A stretch of DNA of 64,000 nt, taken from assembly GCA_903813345.2 (NCBI GenBank), contig CAIIXF020000010.1, forward strand, positions 9,106,349-9,170,348, written 5' to 3'. Positions 48,701 through 60,743 of the stretch are shown piece by piece. A program made the translations under genes and the position numbers. Position 1 is the first letter of the stretch. Each line of letters starts with the position of its first letter. A model generated the notes under the pieces. That model saw only the letters and a list, made by a program, of their open reading frames with translations, did no database searches and was not told where the DNA came from. This DNA is from Owenia fusiformis. Taxonomy: Eukaryota > Annelida > Polychaeta > Sabellida > Oweniidae.

Positions 48701-51700
48701 GACAAACTTATGCAAGGGAGTGTACAAGCAGTGATCTCTGGAACCATTCATTTTACTTATTCAAAAGTATTATCAATTACTTCGCGGCGTCTATGCTGAT
48801 GAGCTCTGACACATACAACGAGTCTCTCCTCGTCCAGTCTTGTACGATCATGTGGTGGTCACTAAGAAACTCGGGGAGTTGATCAGCACCCTAAATATAT
48901 AAATAGAAAAAATTGCAAGCGCTTAATAGCTTGTCACCGTTCATTTTCACTGTAGTATATAGCAGTGTAACACCACCGTAACGGTTTTTGAAATATTACA
49001 GACATCTTGACAAAAAAGGTGGCAAGGAGTGGTAGCATTTCAGACAAATCTATAATCATTATTACAAGGTAGGGGAGGGGCGTCAGTGTTCTTTAAAATT
49101 TGACAATCATTTCAACACTTGGATCAGCAGGGCACTCCGTGTCCTATCATATTCTCATTCTTCCTTCTAAGTAAAATCATTCATAATCTCAAAAATATAT
49201 AGCGTGTATGAACTTTATCCTATAACATACCCTCCTCCTAATCTGGTCTTTAGGTCTCTCCAAGACAACCAAAGAACCAAAGATCCCAGCGCTTCGTTGA
49301 GTCCCCAGATGGGCATGGTACCAGTTGGTTCCGATATTTGATGCAATGAATCTGGAAGCACAGTAATACGGGGCATGGTTATGAAGGGCTTCAAAAGCAC
49401 GATGTCCGTATATTGGAATTTATTTTGGCCGTGATTATGGACAAAGTTCCATTTTATATTTTGTTTCTTAAAGAGCACCGCCATGTATGATGTCGTGATG
49501 AGTTATAGGACGTTTCTCATGTCACGTATGCTTCGACAACTAACCTTTCTAAGATCATAACTTAAATTGGCTATGAAGAATACATTTTTTCAATATACAA
49601 CCCTACAATCAATTTCTTTTCAAACTGACATTTTTGATTATCGAATGTGAAGCATGTCAAAATACAAGTTTTTGCATTTCGTAACGTTTTCATCAGGCTT
49701 ATGAAACATCTTGACAGCATTCATCGGTGATTATTATTACCCTTTGCATTCGTTTGACTTCACTTCTTAAAAGAGAAGCTTCGTAGTTTAACTAGACTAT
49801 GCACGGAGGGTAGTGATTATAGAAGAATGCTCCATATAATTATGATGACACGCATGTGGATTGTAACATTTTGACCTTGAGAGGTGCCATTGAAATTCTT
49901 CAAAAAAGACATTTGAAAATACGATTTTTTCGAGAATCCATATCATATTGATCCTCGGAAAATCCATATTCCTCTTCTCTTTAAAACAGCGTGTATGAAT
50001 TGGCAGAAGAATATTATACAAGTAAACAGATGTGTTAACATCGAAATATGAAAATATGGTGTATTACGTACCTATATGTGAATGTTTCGTATGGGTTAAT
50101 CGGGCACTGCGACACCGAACCCACTCCATCCATCCACGGGGTATTCCGCTGCTCAAGACCGTGCCAATGTATCGTCGTTGCTTCGTTTGTTAATAAATTA
50201 GTAACGTGGACAACCACCTAAAATAAAATTGTTTAGATATAGCTACACATGGGTATGAATATAAATAGGATAAATTAGGCTTCTAATTTGGCCTTTCTTA
50301 GGCCAAATTACCAAAAAGGGGCCTTAAATGTTAAGGATATGGGCCGGTTTTAGGGGCCCAAACTTTTTTCCGAGCAAGCGCGAACATTCTTTCACGACTC
50401 AAAATTTGCCTACCCCCTCTTGTTAGCTTCTGGATGTTGTAAAGTAGATAGGGTGGGGGAGGGCTCAGGGTCATGATGCTAGTCTCGACTAGTAGGGATC
50501 AAAAGCGAAAGATGTAAAAAAATCGAATCAACCACATCTTTCAAACTCGTGACCATGACTGAATAGGTCGTATATACCCTTTTTCCCAGAGTTATTCCAG
50601 TATACATGTATGTATATCGTTTTGATACGTCATGTGTCTATGGTGTCAAATTCAACAATGCTATTGATTATTGGTGTCTACCTCTTGGCCCTCGTACACC
50701 ACCATAGGGGGTCCTGGCATTGACTTGTTTACCATCATTATAAGCTGGTAACTCCCATCCGCATACACGATGGAATCCGTATCTGCAGTTAGAGTAAAAT
50801 AAAATTTAAAAAAGGCTTCGCCTAACTCAAACAGGGATGAAACTTACTGTAGAAAAAATGTAAATCTACCTTAACTAATTAAAAGTCTCATCAATGGTGA
50901 AGATTACTACCATCCTGAGCGAAGCAATTTTCTTCGATTTCGCATTTCTTTGCAGAAGTTTACAATTGGAACTTTATTAGCTAACAATTTCATGGCAAAA
51001 TATTTAGAATCAAGATTTTCTTTGGCTTCGCTGAAATCGAAGGTTTGTCGATATCGAATTCATTTTTCGGATTCTGTTCTATTTTTGAACATAAACAGGG
51101 TGAGCCAAACAAGGTAAATCATGTGGTAATTTATTTTGTTAAAAATTATTTAATGATAACTCAAATATGTTTGCTTTGGTCTGGTTATCTAATTCTTGGC
51201 TTATAAATAAATTATACAAAACTTATATTTTTCATTATTTGGGGTTGCCCAGTTTTATACTGTAGCTGTACTATTTGACCTTTGCAAAATATATTTTACT
51301 AACTATCCTCATTTACTGTCTCATTATCTATTTTCTTTTCAAAGTGGCCTCTATTGCCTTGCTTATTGGCTTTAGTTGTTATGACGTGCATGAAACTTCA
51401 TAGTTGATTTTGCAAAGTTCTTACGGATACATTTACATATAGTCAAGGGAAGGTAATTGTATGAGGCATAAAATTGATGCAATTGCCATTGACCAAAACA
51501 CAACACATGTTCATCTAATAAGCACTGCATAAACACGGTGTTATAGCATGACGGTTACGACACGTCTGAAAACGAGATTAGACGACTACGATCACTGATT
51601 TATCCAATAAAATGGCCGCGATGGAACAGGAAACTAAGGTTGGTGCATTATTTTCTTCTACAGTGTATCAATGAAAGGATGAACGATTTTTGTAGGTATC

Positions 51701-54664
51701 GCATTCTGTGGTGCATTTAGTAATGTATATTTTGAACGTATTCTTTGCAAATTGATGCCCGGGGATAACATGAAATAAGCGAAAAACTGTTGAGTTTGAA
51801 ATTCAAAACTACACAAAATTTAGTAATTTTGTTTATTTTTGTCGTTAGGGCATGGTCTACATTGCCTAACGACCTTGGGGTATATAGATGTAACCTACAT
51901 ACGATCATAAAAAGCCAATTGAGCATTTGAAACCACCTAATATGTTCTACTTAAGCCATAATATTGTATTTTTAATTTACGGTACGCAAAAAATTGATTG
52001 ACGGTTACGCGATCTCGTTCAAACATGTATCCCAGATTCATTGTTATAAATTTTGTCGTATTCATCAGTACTTGATGCTAATTCTTCTTTTGCCTCTTCA
52101 TTGCTATCTTTTTGACTTAAATTGGTTGCATAAATAAAGCAAGATTCAATTTTTTCCTTGCCCTATAGAGGCTCATCAAGAGCGTCTCTAGAGTTACGCG
52201 GTATATGGCATACATTCATGGTTGCGCGGTATTCGTGATACGGGTGAATATGCCATACTCACCTGCGGTATATGGCATATTCTGCAGGTGAGTATGCGAT
52301 ATTCCGCAGTGAATATGCGATACATTGATTTCAGTGAATACCCGATACTCACCTGCAGAATATGTCATACTCACTTGCGGAATATGCCATATACCGCAGG
52401 TGAATATGACATATACCGCAGGTGAAAACGTGATACAGAAAGCCTTGATTTGATTGGTTGCGAAAATCGACTCTAAATGTAAAACTACGCTGGATTACCA
52501 ATATAGTCAGTGCGTCGAGTACTAATATATGAATCCTGGTTTGATTGAGAAAGTTTATTACGCGAGATTGGTGACTGCTACTTCTGCTAAGTTAATATAT
52601 TCGATACACAGTACTGTTGATTCAGTAATCATTATAATAATTTATAACGTTTTACTTGTTCGTTCAATCGATGTAATTGACAATTGCGTACTTCCGTATC
52701 GCGTTCTCATTGGTTAGTATGTATGCCATATACCGCAGGTGAATCTGTCATACACCGCAAGTGAATATGCCATATTCGTTGCGGAATATGACATATTTTT
52801 GTATCGTGTTTACCGCGTAACATCTAGCGAGTCCTGAAAACAAAAATATAATCAATTCAATATTACATTTCTTACCCATTATAACAATTACATGGAAAAA
52901 GGCTATCAGAACTAGCAACCTTAACTTGAAAGATGTACATGCACGTAACCGTCCGCTAAATATCTAATGTACATCTAATACAATACGTTACCGTCCATAG
53001 AATTCATACGTAGTCGTCTAACGACATTGCGTTTGAAACTTTATTATTTACAATATGACCACTGGCGTTCCTGTTCTGGATTTGTCATTTTATGGCTTGT
53101 TTATACACAGTTTACTTACTGTTAATAGTTTGAGATTGAGTGGCTCTGAGGCACATATACTGAGAAAACACGAAAATGGACTAACAATTATGAACTTGGA
53201 TATCTCAGTCGGTAGGTTTACAGCTTATATTCTGCTTCTTGTAGACCACCTGGCAGATTTGACCCAGTCTTTATAACCATCCATATATACGTCACCGAAT
53301 GGAACTAGTTTAAAAGGAAATCTTATCTGTTAATCTTGCCTACAGGCGAGAAAGAGGACATGCTGCCTTTCCAATTCGCCATTTTTTGTTATCGTTACCG
53401 CAAAATTTTGCAAATCGCCTTGTCGTAACCGTCATGCTATAACACCGTGATAAAGCAATTCTCTGCAACGATTGTACTCAGTTACTTATTCATTGTTAGT
53501 GCGTTCCTATACTGGCCTATATTGTGTGGAAGAGAGTGTACGAACTTTCATAGTTTCAACCAGGTTTTAGTGCTTTCTGACCAATTGTATCATCAGACTT
53601 ATTCATTTCATGATTTTGTAATACTACTTATTAGTTACACAAGTCTTAATAGAAAGTTTTGTTAAGACTTTTCAAGAAACAGTTAAGCTCCGGGGATTAT
53701 ACATCCATTTAAAGTTTTGTATTACTGCCTCATACCAAAGTTCGTAAGCCAAAATAGAAAAATAAAAAAGATTACAAAACGCAACATTAAAAAGAATCAT
53801 GAAAAAATATTTTCACTCATTTCGTCGTCGTTGACATTATTGAGGGTATCATCACATTTCACATGTCAAGTATAGTGTCATTAGCTCAATTTTCTATTCA
53901 TACTGATTAGGCCTAACATCTACTTTAGATTAGTTCAATTTTTTCTTGTTATTAGACCCCAGGCTTCTATTTAATGTAAGTTACTGCTTGTTCGCTTGGA
54001 AATACTTGAAAGGTGTATTCAAGAATGAAAATATCTGATATACCGCTTGGCAACACATATATATCACATGATACAATGGTCACACCGGAATAGCCGGACT
54101 ACGGTAAAGTCAGATACCGTTGTCACAAATGGCGGACATTCCAGGCTATTCCGGGGTGATGGTAAAACCAATGGGCCAAAGGAGCATGTCAAATTTCCTG
54201 AATGGTTAACTCCGGGGTCCAGTTTCTATTTTTGTTTATCTGGATGAAAGAAAGTTTACGCTGGACATATTCAGGGATCCAAATATATCAAATATCATGA
54301 CCTCAGGAAAAGACCCGGGGTCACTTTGACTTACGGTGCAAACTATCCACATTTAATGGGACTTACCATTATCTGCAATAGGTACCAACTTATCACCAGA
54401 AGAGCTACGATGGTAGATGGATCCATTTTGTTGAATAATGACAGGTAGCATCTTCGACCCAACTTGTTTGGTCATTGTAAAGCCATGTTCCAATTCCAGC
54501 CAGAATTCACATACTGGCTCGCCCTCATCACAGTTGGACACGACATTGTTTTGTTTGTCGGTTAATGCAATTGTCGTAGGCGACATCCATAAAAGTACAA
54601 TTAAACATGCAGTCCAGCTGCATATATTCCACCCATGTCCCGGTTGTTTTCTGTTAATATACAT
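42738..54664 (-). CDS. Membrane-anchored laccase-like multicopper oxidase, complete, 13 exons, 797 aa
   Basis: Exons in transcript order: 54664-54367, 50782-50682, 50217-50072, 49351-49231, 48890-48781, 48181-48078, 47768-47431, 47046-46922, 46484-46283, 46108-45955, 45152-44862, 43533-43342, 42949-42738 (TAG). GT-AG junctions and phases agree, giving 2394 nt. The enzyme couples one-electron oxidation of phenols, or possibly Fe(II), to reduction of O2 to water. A signal peptide core lies at about residues 15-27. Three cupredoxin domains carry the copper motifs HWHG (150-153), HAH (194-196), HPIHIHGH (575-582) and HCHIEFH followed by Met (669-680), which covers trinuclear plus type 1 copper with a Met axial ligand. 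A TM helix (about 747-768) near the C terminus leaves a 29-residue tail with YHRI at 781-784. The ATG follows an in-frame TAG, but a TTTTAG acceptor-like site there leaves a 5' UTR intron possible. Substrate is unknown. Confidence 0.94.
43757..44712. repeat. Dispersed repeat with (ACGG)n tract, oxidase intron 11
   Basis: A GACGGACGGACGG tract (about 44627-44680) is followed by CCATAGGCTCACTGTGTGAGCC, a small palindrome. The other end has TGCTCACACAGTTTGG at 43761. The interior repeats TTTGACCTTTGA-type words. This layout suggests one dispersed noncoding element of about 950 bp. Its family is not named. Confidence 0.55.
45590..45716. repeat. Partial MITE ending ACAGGTTTTACTGTA, oxidase intron 10
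   Basis: The right end AGGTGTTCACTAAGACAGGT TTTACTGTA resembles the ends of the element at 63605-63782, and internal GTTCACTA words recur. The left terminus is not clear. Confidence 0.5.
48497..48723. mobile_element. Reduced copy of the CCCTCCATAAGTTTGGCAACC family, oxidase intron 5
   Basis: The left end TTACACTCCCC is followed by a 13-base C run and TATTTGGCAACC. The right end GACAAACTTATGCAAGGGAGTGTA matches the family's terminal repeat. It is a 227-bp derivative of the 2852-3729 family. Confidence 0.65.
51534..53449. mobile_element. 1.9-kb DNA transposon, non-autonomous, with 29-bp perfect TIRs and ATAAA target duplication
   Basis: CACGGTGTTATAGCATGACG at 51534 (29 bp in full, to 51562) is perfectly mirrored at 53421-53449. 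ATAAA occurs directly outside both ends (51529-51533 and 53450-53454), a 5-bp candidate target duplication. CGGTTAC/GTAACCG words recur internally. CAC-starting ends suggest the CMC (CACTA/Chapaev-like) group. Short open frames inside (for example 53055-53276) show no transposase motif. It sits in oxidase intron 1. Confidence 0.85.
52193..52822. mobile_element. Nested element of GCGGTATATGGCATA repeats
   Basis: GTTACGCGGTA opens and TACCGCGTAAC closes the segment. At 52196-52435 and 52720-52800 there are about a dozen degenerate, partly palindromic units of roughly 21 bases such as CCGCAGGTGAATATGCCATA. It lies inside the 51534-53449 transposon and shares units with 4970-5100. Confidence 0.7.
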
Positions 54665-54682
54665 GTTATATTTCGTATCCTA

Positions 54683-57600
54683 AAATGTTAATGGCATCTT
54701 CATTTGGAATCGCAGATTATTATTTTCAACTACTTTCATGATCGTTCCTCACACATGTCACATGGTCTACATCTTTCTATTTTGCCTAAACGGTTTAAAA
54801 TAACATGAATGTAAGCATTACACTAAGCTTCATTTATTCGTTTTACAAACTCCTTTCCAGTACACTTTCCATTCCACTGATCAGCTATAGGACTTAAGGG
54901 TATATTTGCTCACACACAACAACGTCCAATATAAATATATTTACTGACCCTTTTCCTATAGTACATAGAGGTAATGCTAAAGGTCCCGGGATATTACATG
55001 GCATGTAAAAATGTTTTAGATGCAGAATATCAGTATTAATTAAATTACCCTCAACGTACACCCTGAGCGTAGAGTTTAGTTCACAACAAACGAAGACGAT
55101 GAAGCTCTCTTTTAAGAAACGAAGTCAAACGAATGCAGAGTATTTAAAGTGTGAAGACTTTGTTCATTAATCTCGTATCCTTGTTAATGACAGTGTATTT
55201 CTTCAGTCGCAATATTATTTATATGAATCAAGATGTACAAATCTGCAAATCCTTTTTAGAGTGATAGGCCAGTTTCCATTGTCACGTGGTCGATGATGAA
55301 CAACGTATGATGATGAATGAACGTATAAAAATCCGTTTTCAAAGTAGAGTCTATTCATCGGGCTTAGTTCAAATAGTTCAGGGACCTGGATAAAGGGTCA
55401 AATAGTTTCTTGCACTTAAATTGTTTTCTCGCATGTTCGTCAAGGTATTCCAGACTAAGCCATTGTATGCTTACTTAAGTAATTATATGTCTATGACTAA
55501 CATACTCTCAGATGACTGCAATGAGCTTCCCGAGCAGCAATTTGAGTGAAAGTATAAAAGATGCCCATGGTTAGGTTTAATTCATTACAGGTACTTAATC
55601 CCAAGTTCATTATATGTTTACAGTAAGTATATATCTGATAATCACCGAGTTATCCGCCGACCACCAGAGTCCACAGTCCAAGCCAAGAGCTACTTAAAGG
55701 TAGTTACTTACGACAACAAATCATCGAAAAAAATAATGAAATCTGATTTCGTATTTGAGCATGAAAATATCCCCATGTTGAGGTTCAAGAGAGTAGGGGG
55801 ACGTAATTTATACAAAAGCTAAAAGACGGGATTGTTTTCATTTTTGCTCACATGAGAGGTTAATGAAGTATAAAACTCAAGAATATGAAATAAGAGGCCT
55901 CGATTTTTCGATTTTTCGATTTCTCTCTAACACGCGTGTCTAAGCTGGCAACGTGATAAACAATACGATATTTGTTGGCCGAACTTTCAAACTTTTGATT
56001 TCAAAGAGATACTCCTGTAATAATTAGGACAAGTGACCTTTACCCAAAACAAGAAAATGCGCTCATAGATTTTCTCTTCCGAGGTAAAATGCGAAAACAT
56101 GCGACTCTTCCATTCATTTTGTCAATGTATGAAAATCAAAACGGTGAATTGATATTTTAGAAGCAAAACGTTGGTATATTATTATAAGATAATGTGTTAT
56201 GCGCAGAACACACGCGTGGTCTCTTGTAATTTAACAAGTTTTCGAGTTTCAGCCATAGCTTTTTGAAAAAAGGTCAGGGAAACATCAGAAAACAAGACGC
56301 CAGACATTTTGGTGAATGAAAACCCAAAACCAATTCAAAGTATACAAATTATTTTGCAATATTCGCACGGTTGTCCTTTGATTACCTTTGCATGAAGTTC
56401 GATAGACTTAAAATGAATTCATAGTCTCAGACTGAGCTTGCGTGTTTGTATGCAAAAATCAGACCCCCATACTTAAATTACGCACGTATTGCCCGTATTT
56501 ACACGTGGGGTTGAACATGAATGAATGATACAAATAACCCATCCAGTTTCCAAAAGTCTGATTTCGTCTACAAAAAGAGAGCTTCATCTACACTTAATTT
56601 ACTAGGCTCTTACATTCAATGTTGGCAAAAAAACTCCAAAAATAGTGTTACAGTTCAAGGAATTACAAACATGTTCTTTGGAATCGTGCCCTAAAGTGTT
56701 TATATGGCTGTAAATGGTGAATCAGGAAAATTGAAAAGGGGGTTATTATAAACATAATTCTCTATCAAAAAATGCGTTGAAGCCATCCTCTATGTTATTG
56801 TACTAAATGACTGTTATCTTGAGATTGGAATAAATTTTATATTGGAGACTAAGCAATGCGTATAAAATCGAAACGGAAACCTGTACTTACAAATCGCCCT
56901 ATACAAATGCATGTAGTTTTATATAAAACAATCGTTCGGTTAGTTTTTACTTAGTCAGTTACTTAGACTACATTCATCGTGTAGTATGCCATTGAGGGTT
57001 ATAAAGCTGATTTTCTATGATACATATTTTAAACAAGCTCGTTTAGTAAGATATTTGGAGCTAAAACATGTATGAAATACATCATTTTCTTCATTACACT
57101 GTGCATCGAAATCAAAATTGTCAGCATAGTATTCAAAATACATGAGTATAATGATTCCCGTTGCCACCAACGTGAAATTGCAACTCCCGTTGTAAACACA
57201 GCTCTAAAGCTGGTGATGTGGTATCTGATGTAGACTTATAAGCGCTTGTTTTGATTCATGGACTTTTTGGTTCGCGGTTACGTTGTGAAAAACAACTTTA
57301 TCTTAATGTCTCCATTCTTAACATTGATGACGTCAAATATATTGTTTTATGGGTAGATCTATAGTTTAGTAATTTTGACAATTTTAGAGGTATTTGGAAT
57401 AATTGAAAAAAGAAATATGATAGTTGAAATCAATGAATTTTCTTGAAACAAAGTGTGCGCTTTTTGATGTATGCCAACTTGATTCACATAGGTTTCAGTT
57501 GCTACAGCTGCTATAACAGTTGCTATAACAACCTTGGAATTCAAAGATGGATCAAGGGAAAGATCAATACCCGGTGATTTCAGCGGGAAGTGGCGTTTCG

Positions 57601-59190
57601 TTCATTGGATGAGCTGCGCGCGCACGCATAAATGTGATTATCCAATATAATTAGGGGAGGGCTCAGGGGGGGGGGGAGATTTCCCAAAGATGCCCTATCA
57701 TATTAGCACGTTCGAAAACAAATTTTATAAACAGGCCTCAATTTTCCGTTGAAATGGATCTCCAAATGTTCACTGTAGTTTTATGAGTATTCTCTACAAG
57801 TATGGATCGAGTAACTTCAATGGTATTGCCGTAGGTTTGAAATGACGATGTTGAACTGATGTAAACGCCATTCTCACGATTTAAAATTTAACTCTGCGCA
57901 TGCGCAGCACTGAGAGAGCATGTGCCCATGATTGTTCACGTGATCGAATCCTGCAATTTGATTGGAGATGATGCAAGAGATGATGTAATGGGGAATCCCC
58001 GAATACGATAGAATATGAAAGAATTATGGGAGCTACTCACTCCTCCTGGGGAGGGCTATTTGAAGTAGTTTTTGGTCTCAGGCGCGACCCAGGGCTGTTG
58101 TCTTAAGGACATTTCGTTGAAAATGAGCCATTCGGCTGATAATTGGTAAGAGTTTGCGATCTTATAATGTATAACTGTTACTCAGACACATATTTTGACA
58201 CGATTCTGTTGGAAATAAGCTTTGAACCGAGAGATATTCACGATTGATATGCACATTTTTGATTGTGCCATTGCTTTTCTATTGCACAATCCATGTATTG
58301 ATAGAAGAAACATTAATAATACAGATTGGTTTACCTTCAATACATGGCAGACACTACATATCGGTCTATTAATACCAGTTTGTGCCTTAAATAGTTTTAT
58401 ATTTCCATCCACGACCAGGAGCCTGGGTGTGTTTGTCTCTTATGTGTATGCTTGTGCATGGACTTCTAATCACTAGCAGAATTTAACATGATGCAAACTC
58501 GACATTATAACTCATGCTGTAACATTTTGACTTCGCTGGAAAACAATAGGAATTATTTTTCTTGCCAATCAATCATGAATCACAATCAAAATTTCAGAAT
58601 GATCAATCGGGCAATAGTCCAAATCAAGTTATAACATTATATGATATTCAGCAAGAAGTCCGGTAGAAATACAGAATATTTAAACATCAAAGCTGAAAGT
58701 TAAAAGCTGATCTGTCAATTTTCTGTCTGCAAAAGAGCGTCCCAAGAGCGTTTACATTTGACACAATAACAGACTGAGGCTTTGAAATCTAGGATTCCCC
58801 AGGAAAATATGACGTCATACTAATTAGCATAAGGATTTCCCTATTGGTGTGGGTCGAGCCTTGTTCGAAAACACAATCCATAAATACATGCTAATTTCTA
58901 AGGAGATTGGAAGTGTTTAACGTGTTTATCGATTTTGTTTAAAGATTTGATCAATTATCAAATTGTTTAAGTGGATAAAGTGGTCACACTTGCTTCAATT
59001 CATAGCGAAATCGACGGATAGAAACTGACCGAATTCCCGGTATCCTACCCCGTATTACTGTAGGCTATAAGCACAGTGACCTACAGAGGGCGCTATCACA
59101 AACAAGTACTGGACGAACCGATAAATTCCCGGGTATTGTAACGCCCTTGGATGGATGTATGCATGAACTTAATAAAAACACATGGGACTG
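54683..59190. other. Intergenic region upstream of the oxidase
   Basis: No coding exon can be supported. The sequence is AT-rich with isolated homopolymers (a 10-base G run near 57667). Proximal control elements of the oxidase should lie at its low-coordinate end, but I recognise no convincing TATA box or factor site. An undetected 5' UTR exon of the oxidase is possible here. Confidence 0.5.
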
Positions 59191-59196
59191 TATCGA

Positions 59197-59512
59197 GTTT
59201 TGAAATATTGTGAAATACATTGCACACGTTTTGAAATATTGTGAAATACATTGCACACGTTTTGAAATATTGTGAAATACATTGCACACGGATTGAAATA
59301 TTGTGAAATACATTGCACACGTTTTGAAATATTGTGAAATACATTGAACACGTTTTGAAATATTGTGAAATACATTGCACACGGATTGAAATATTGTGAA
59401 ATACATTGAACACGTTTTGAAATATTGTGAAATACATTACACACGTTTTGAAATATTGTGAAATACATTGCACACGTTTTGAAATATTGTGAAATACATT
59501 GCACACGGATTG
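59197..59512. repeat. 31-bp minisatellite, ten full copies
   Basis: The unit GTTTTGAAATATTGTGAAAT plus ACATTGCACAC starts at 59197 and every 31 bases to 59476, with a partial copy at 59507. A GGATTG variant replaces GTTTTG at 59290, 59383 and 59507. The unit has no stop on the minus strand and its length is not a multiple of three. All three minus frames therefore stay open and encode the same peptide cyclically. Confidence 0.95.
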
Positions 59513-60079
59513 TACATAACATCTGATGGATACAGCACAACATCAGGATGAAGTTCAACTATAAGTAAAAAAAAATGTTTAACTTATTTTTATATTTCTA
59601 TATGTTTAAAACACAACAATTCTCAATAAGTAAAACCTTGCATAAAGATTCGAATAGTATTTTTAGATATTGCTCAGAAAATATCTACAATGTTACATAA
59701 ACATTGCTAGACTTCACTACAATATTACACTTACGTGAATTACTCATCAATAGATTATCATGCCTTTAAATTACAAAGGCTTATTGAGTCTTTTTAATCT
59801 CATTATTCTTATGACTAACTTTAACTAATTATTGTCTTTCTGACACCTTAAGATTCTTAACTTTAGCGTAATAGTTGTCCTACTCGTACCTCTGTGCGTT
59901 AAGTCTTAGTCACATTTGCTCTATGGTGGCTGTACGGAGGCCGTAGCTTCACAAAATCACTATGGGAAATTTACATCATACTGCTTATCCTCATATTTCA
60001 TTCTGTATATTTCTCTCGATTTTTAGAAGCTATGTGCGCAGTACGGGTGCCGTAGATCAAACGTGACTTAGGCATTTGT

Positions 60080-60360
60080 GTCACACCAAGATTCCTTCAT
60101 CTAACTTCAAGATTCCCCGATGTCACCTCAAGATTCCTCAATGCCACATCATATTGGCAAAAAAAGATTCCTAATGTTACATCAAGATTCTTCAGTGTCA
60201 CGATTGAGTCCTAAATGTCACTTCAATATTACCCAAATAAAAGCTAAAGATTCCTCAATATCACATCAAAATTCCCAAATGCCGCATCATAGAGGTTCCT
60301 ATACATTGTATTGTATTTCAAATAAAGTTTCCCAATGTCACATCAAGATTTCTCAATAAG
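60080..60360. repeat. Degenerate CAAGATTCC(C/T)(C/A)AATGTCACAT repeat
   Basis: About a dozen irregular units of 20-25 bases built on TCAAGATTCC and ATGTCACAT. It runs directly into the regular 36-bp array at 60361 and shares the TCAAGATTCCCC core with it, so one probably derives from the other. Confidence 0.75.
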
Positions 60361-60743
60361 ATTCCCACTGCTACAATAGCCAATGTTGTATCAAGATTCC
60401 CCACTGCTACAAACATAATGTTGTATCAAGATTCCCCACTGCTACAAAAATAATGTTGTATCAAGATTCCCCACTGCTACAATAGCCAATGTTGTATCAA
60501 GATTCCCCACTACTACAATAGCCAATGTTGTATCAAGATTCCCCACTGCTACAATAGTCAATGTTGTATCAAGATTCCCCACTGCTACAACAGTCAATGT
60601 TGTATCAAGATTCCCCACTGCTACAATTGTCAATGTTGTATCAAGATTCCCCACTGCTACAATAGTCAATGTTGTATCAAGATTCCCCACTGCTACAATT
60701 GTCAATGTTGTATCATCAAGATTCCCCACTGCTACAATCGTCA
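60361..60743. repeat. 36-bp minisatellite abutting the GPHR stop codon
   Basis: On the minus strand each unit reads TGA(C)NATTGTAGCAGTGGGG then AATCTTGATACAACAT, with 35-36 bp spacing and a 39-bp first unit. The array begins at the GPHR stop codon itself. Every 36-bp unit therefore repeats a TGA in the gene's frame. Confidence 0.92.

Noticed and set aside
59065-59558. Three 113-136 residue minus-strand frames with repetitive Cys/His/Phe peptide
   Set aside because: They are products of a 31-bp tandem repeat read in three frames, with no promoter, splice or similarity evidence.
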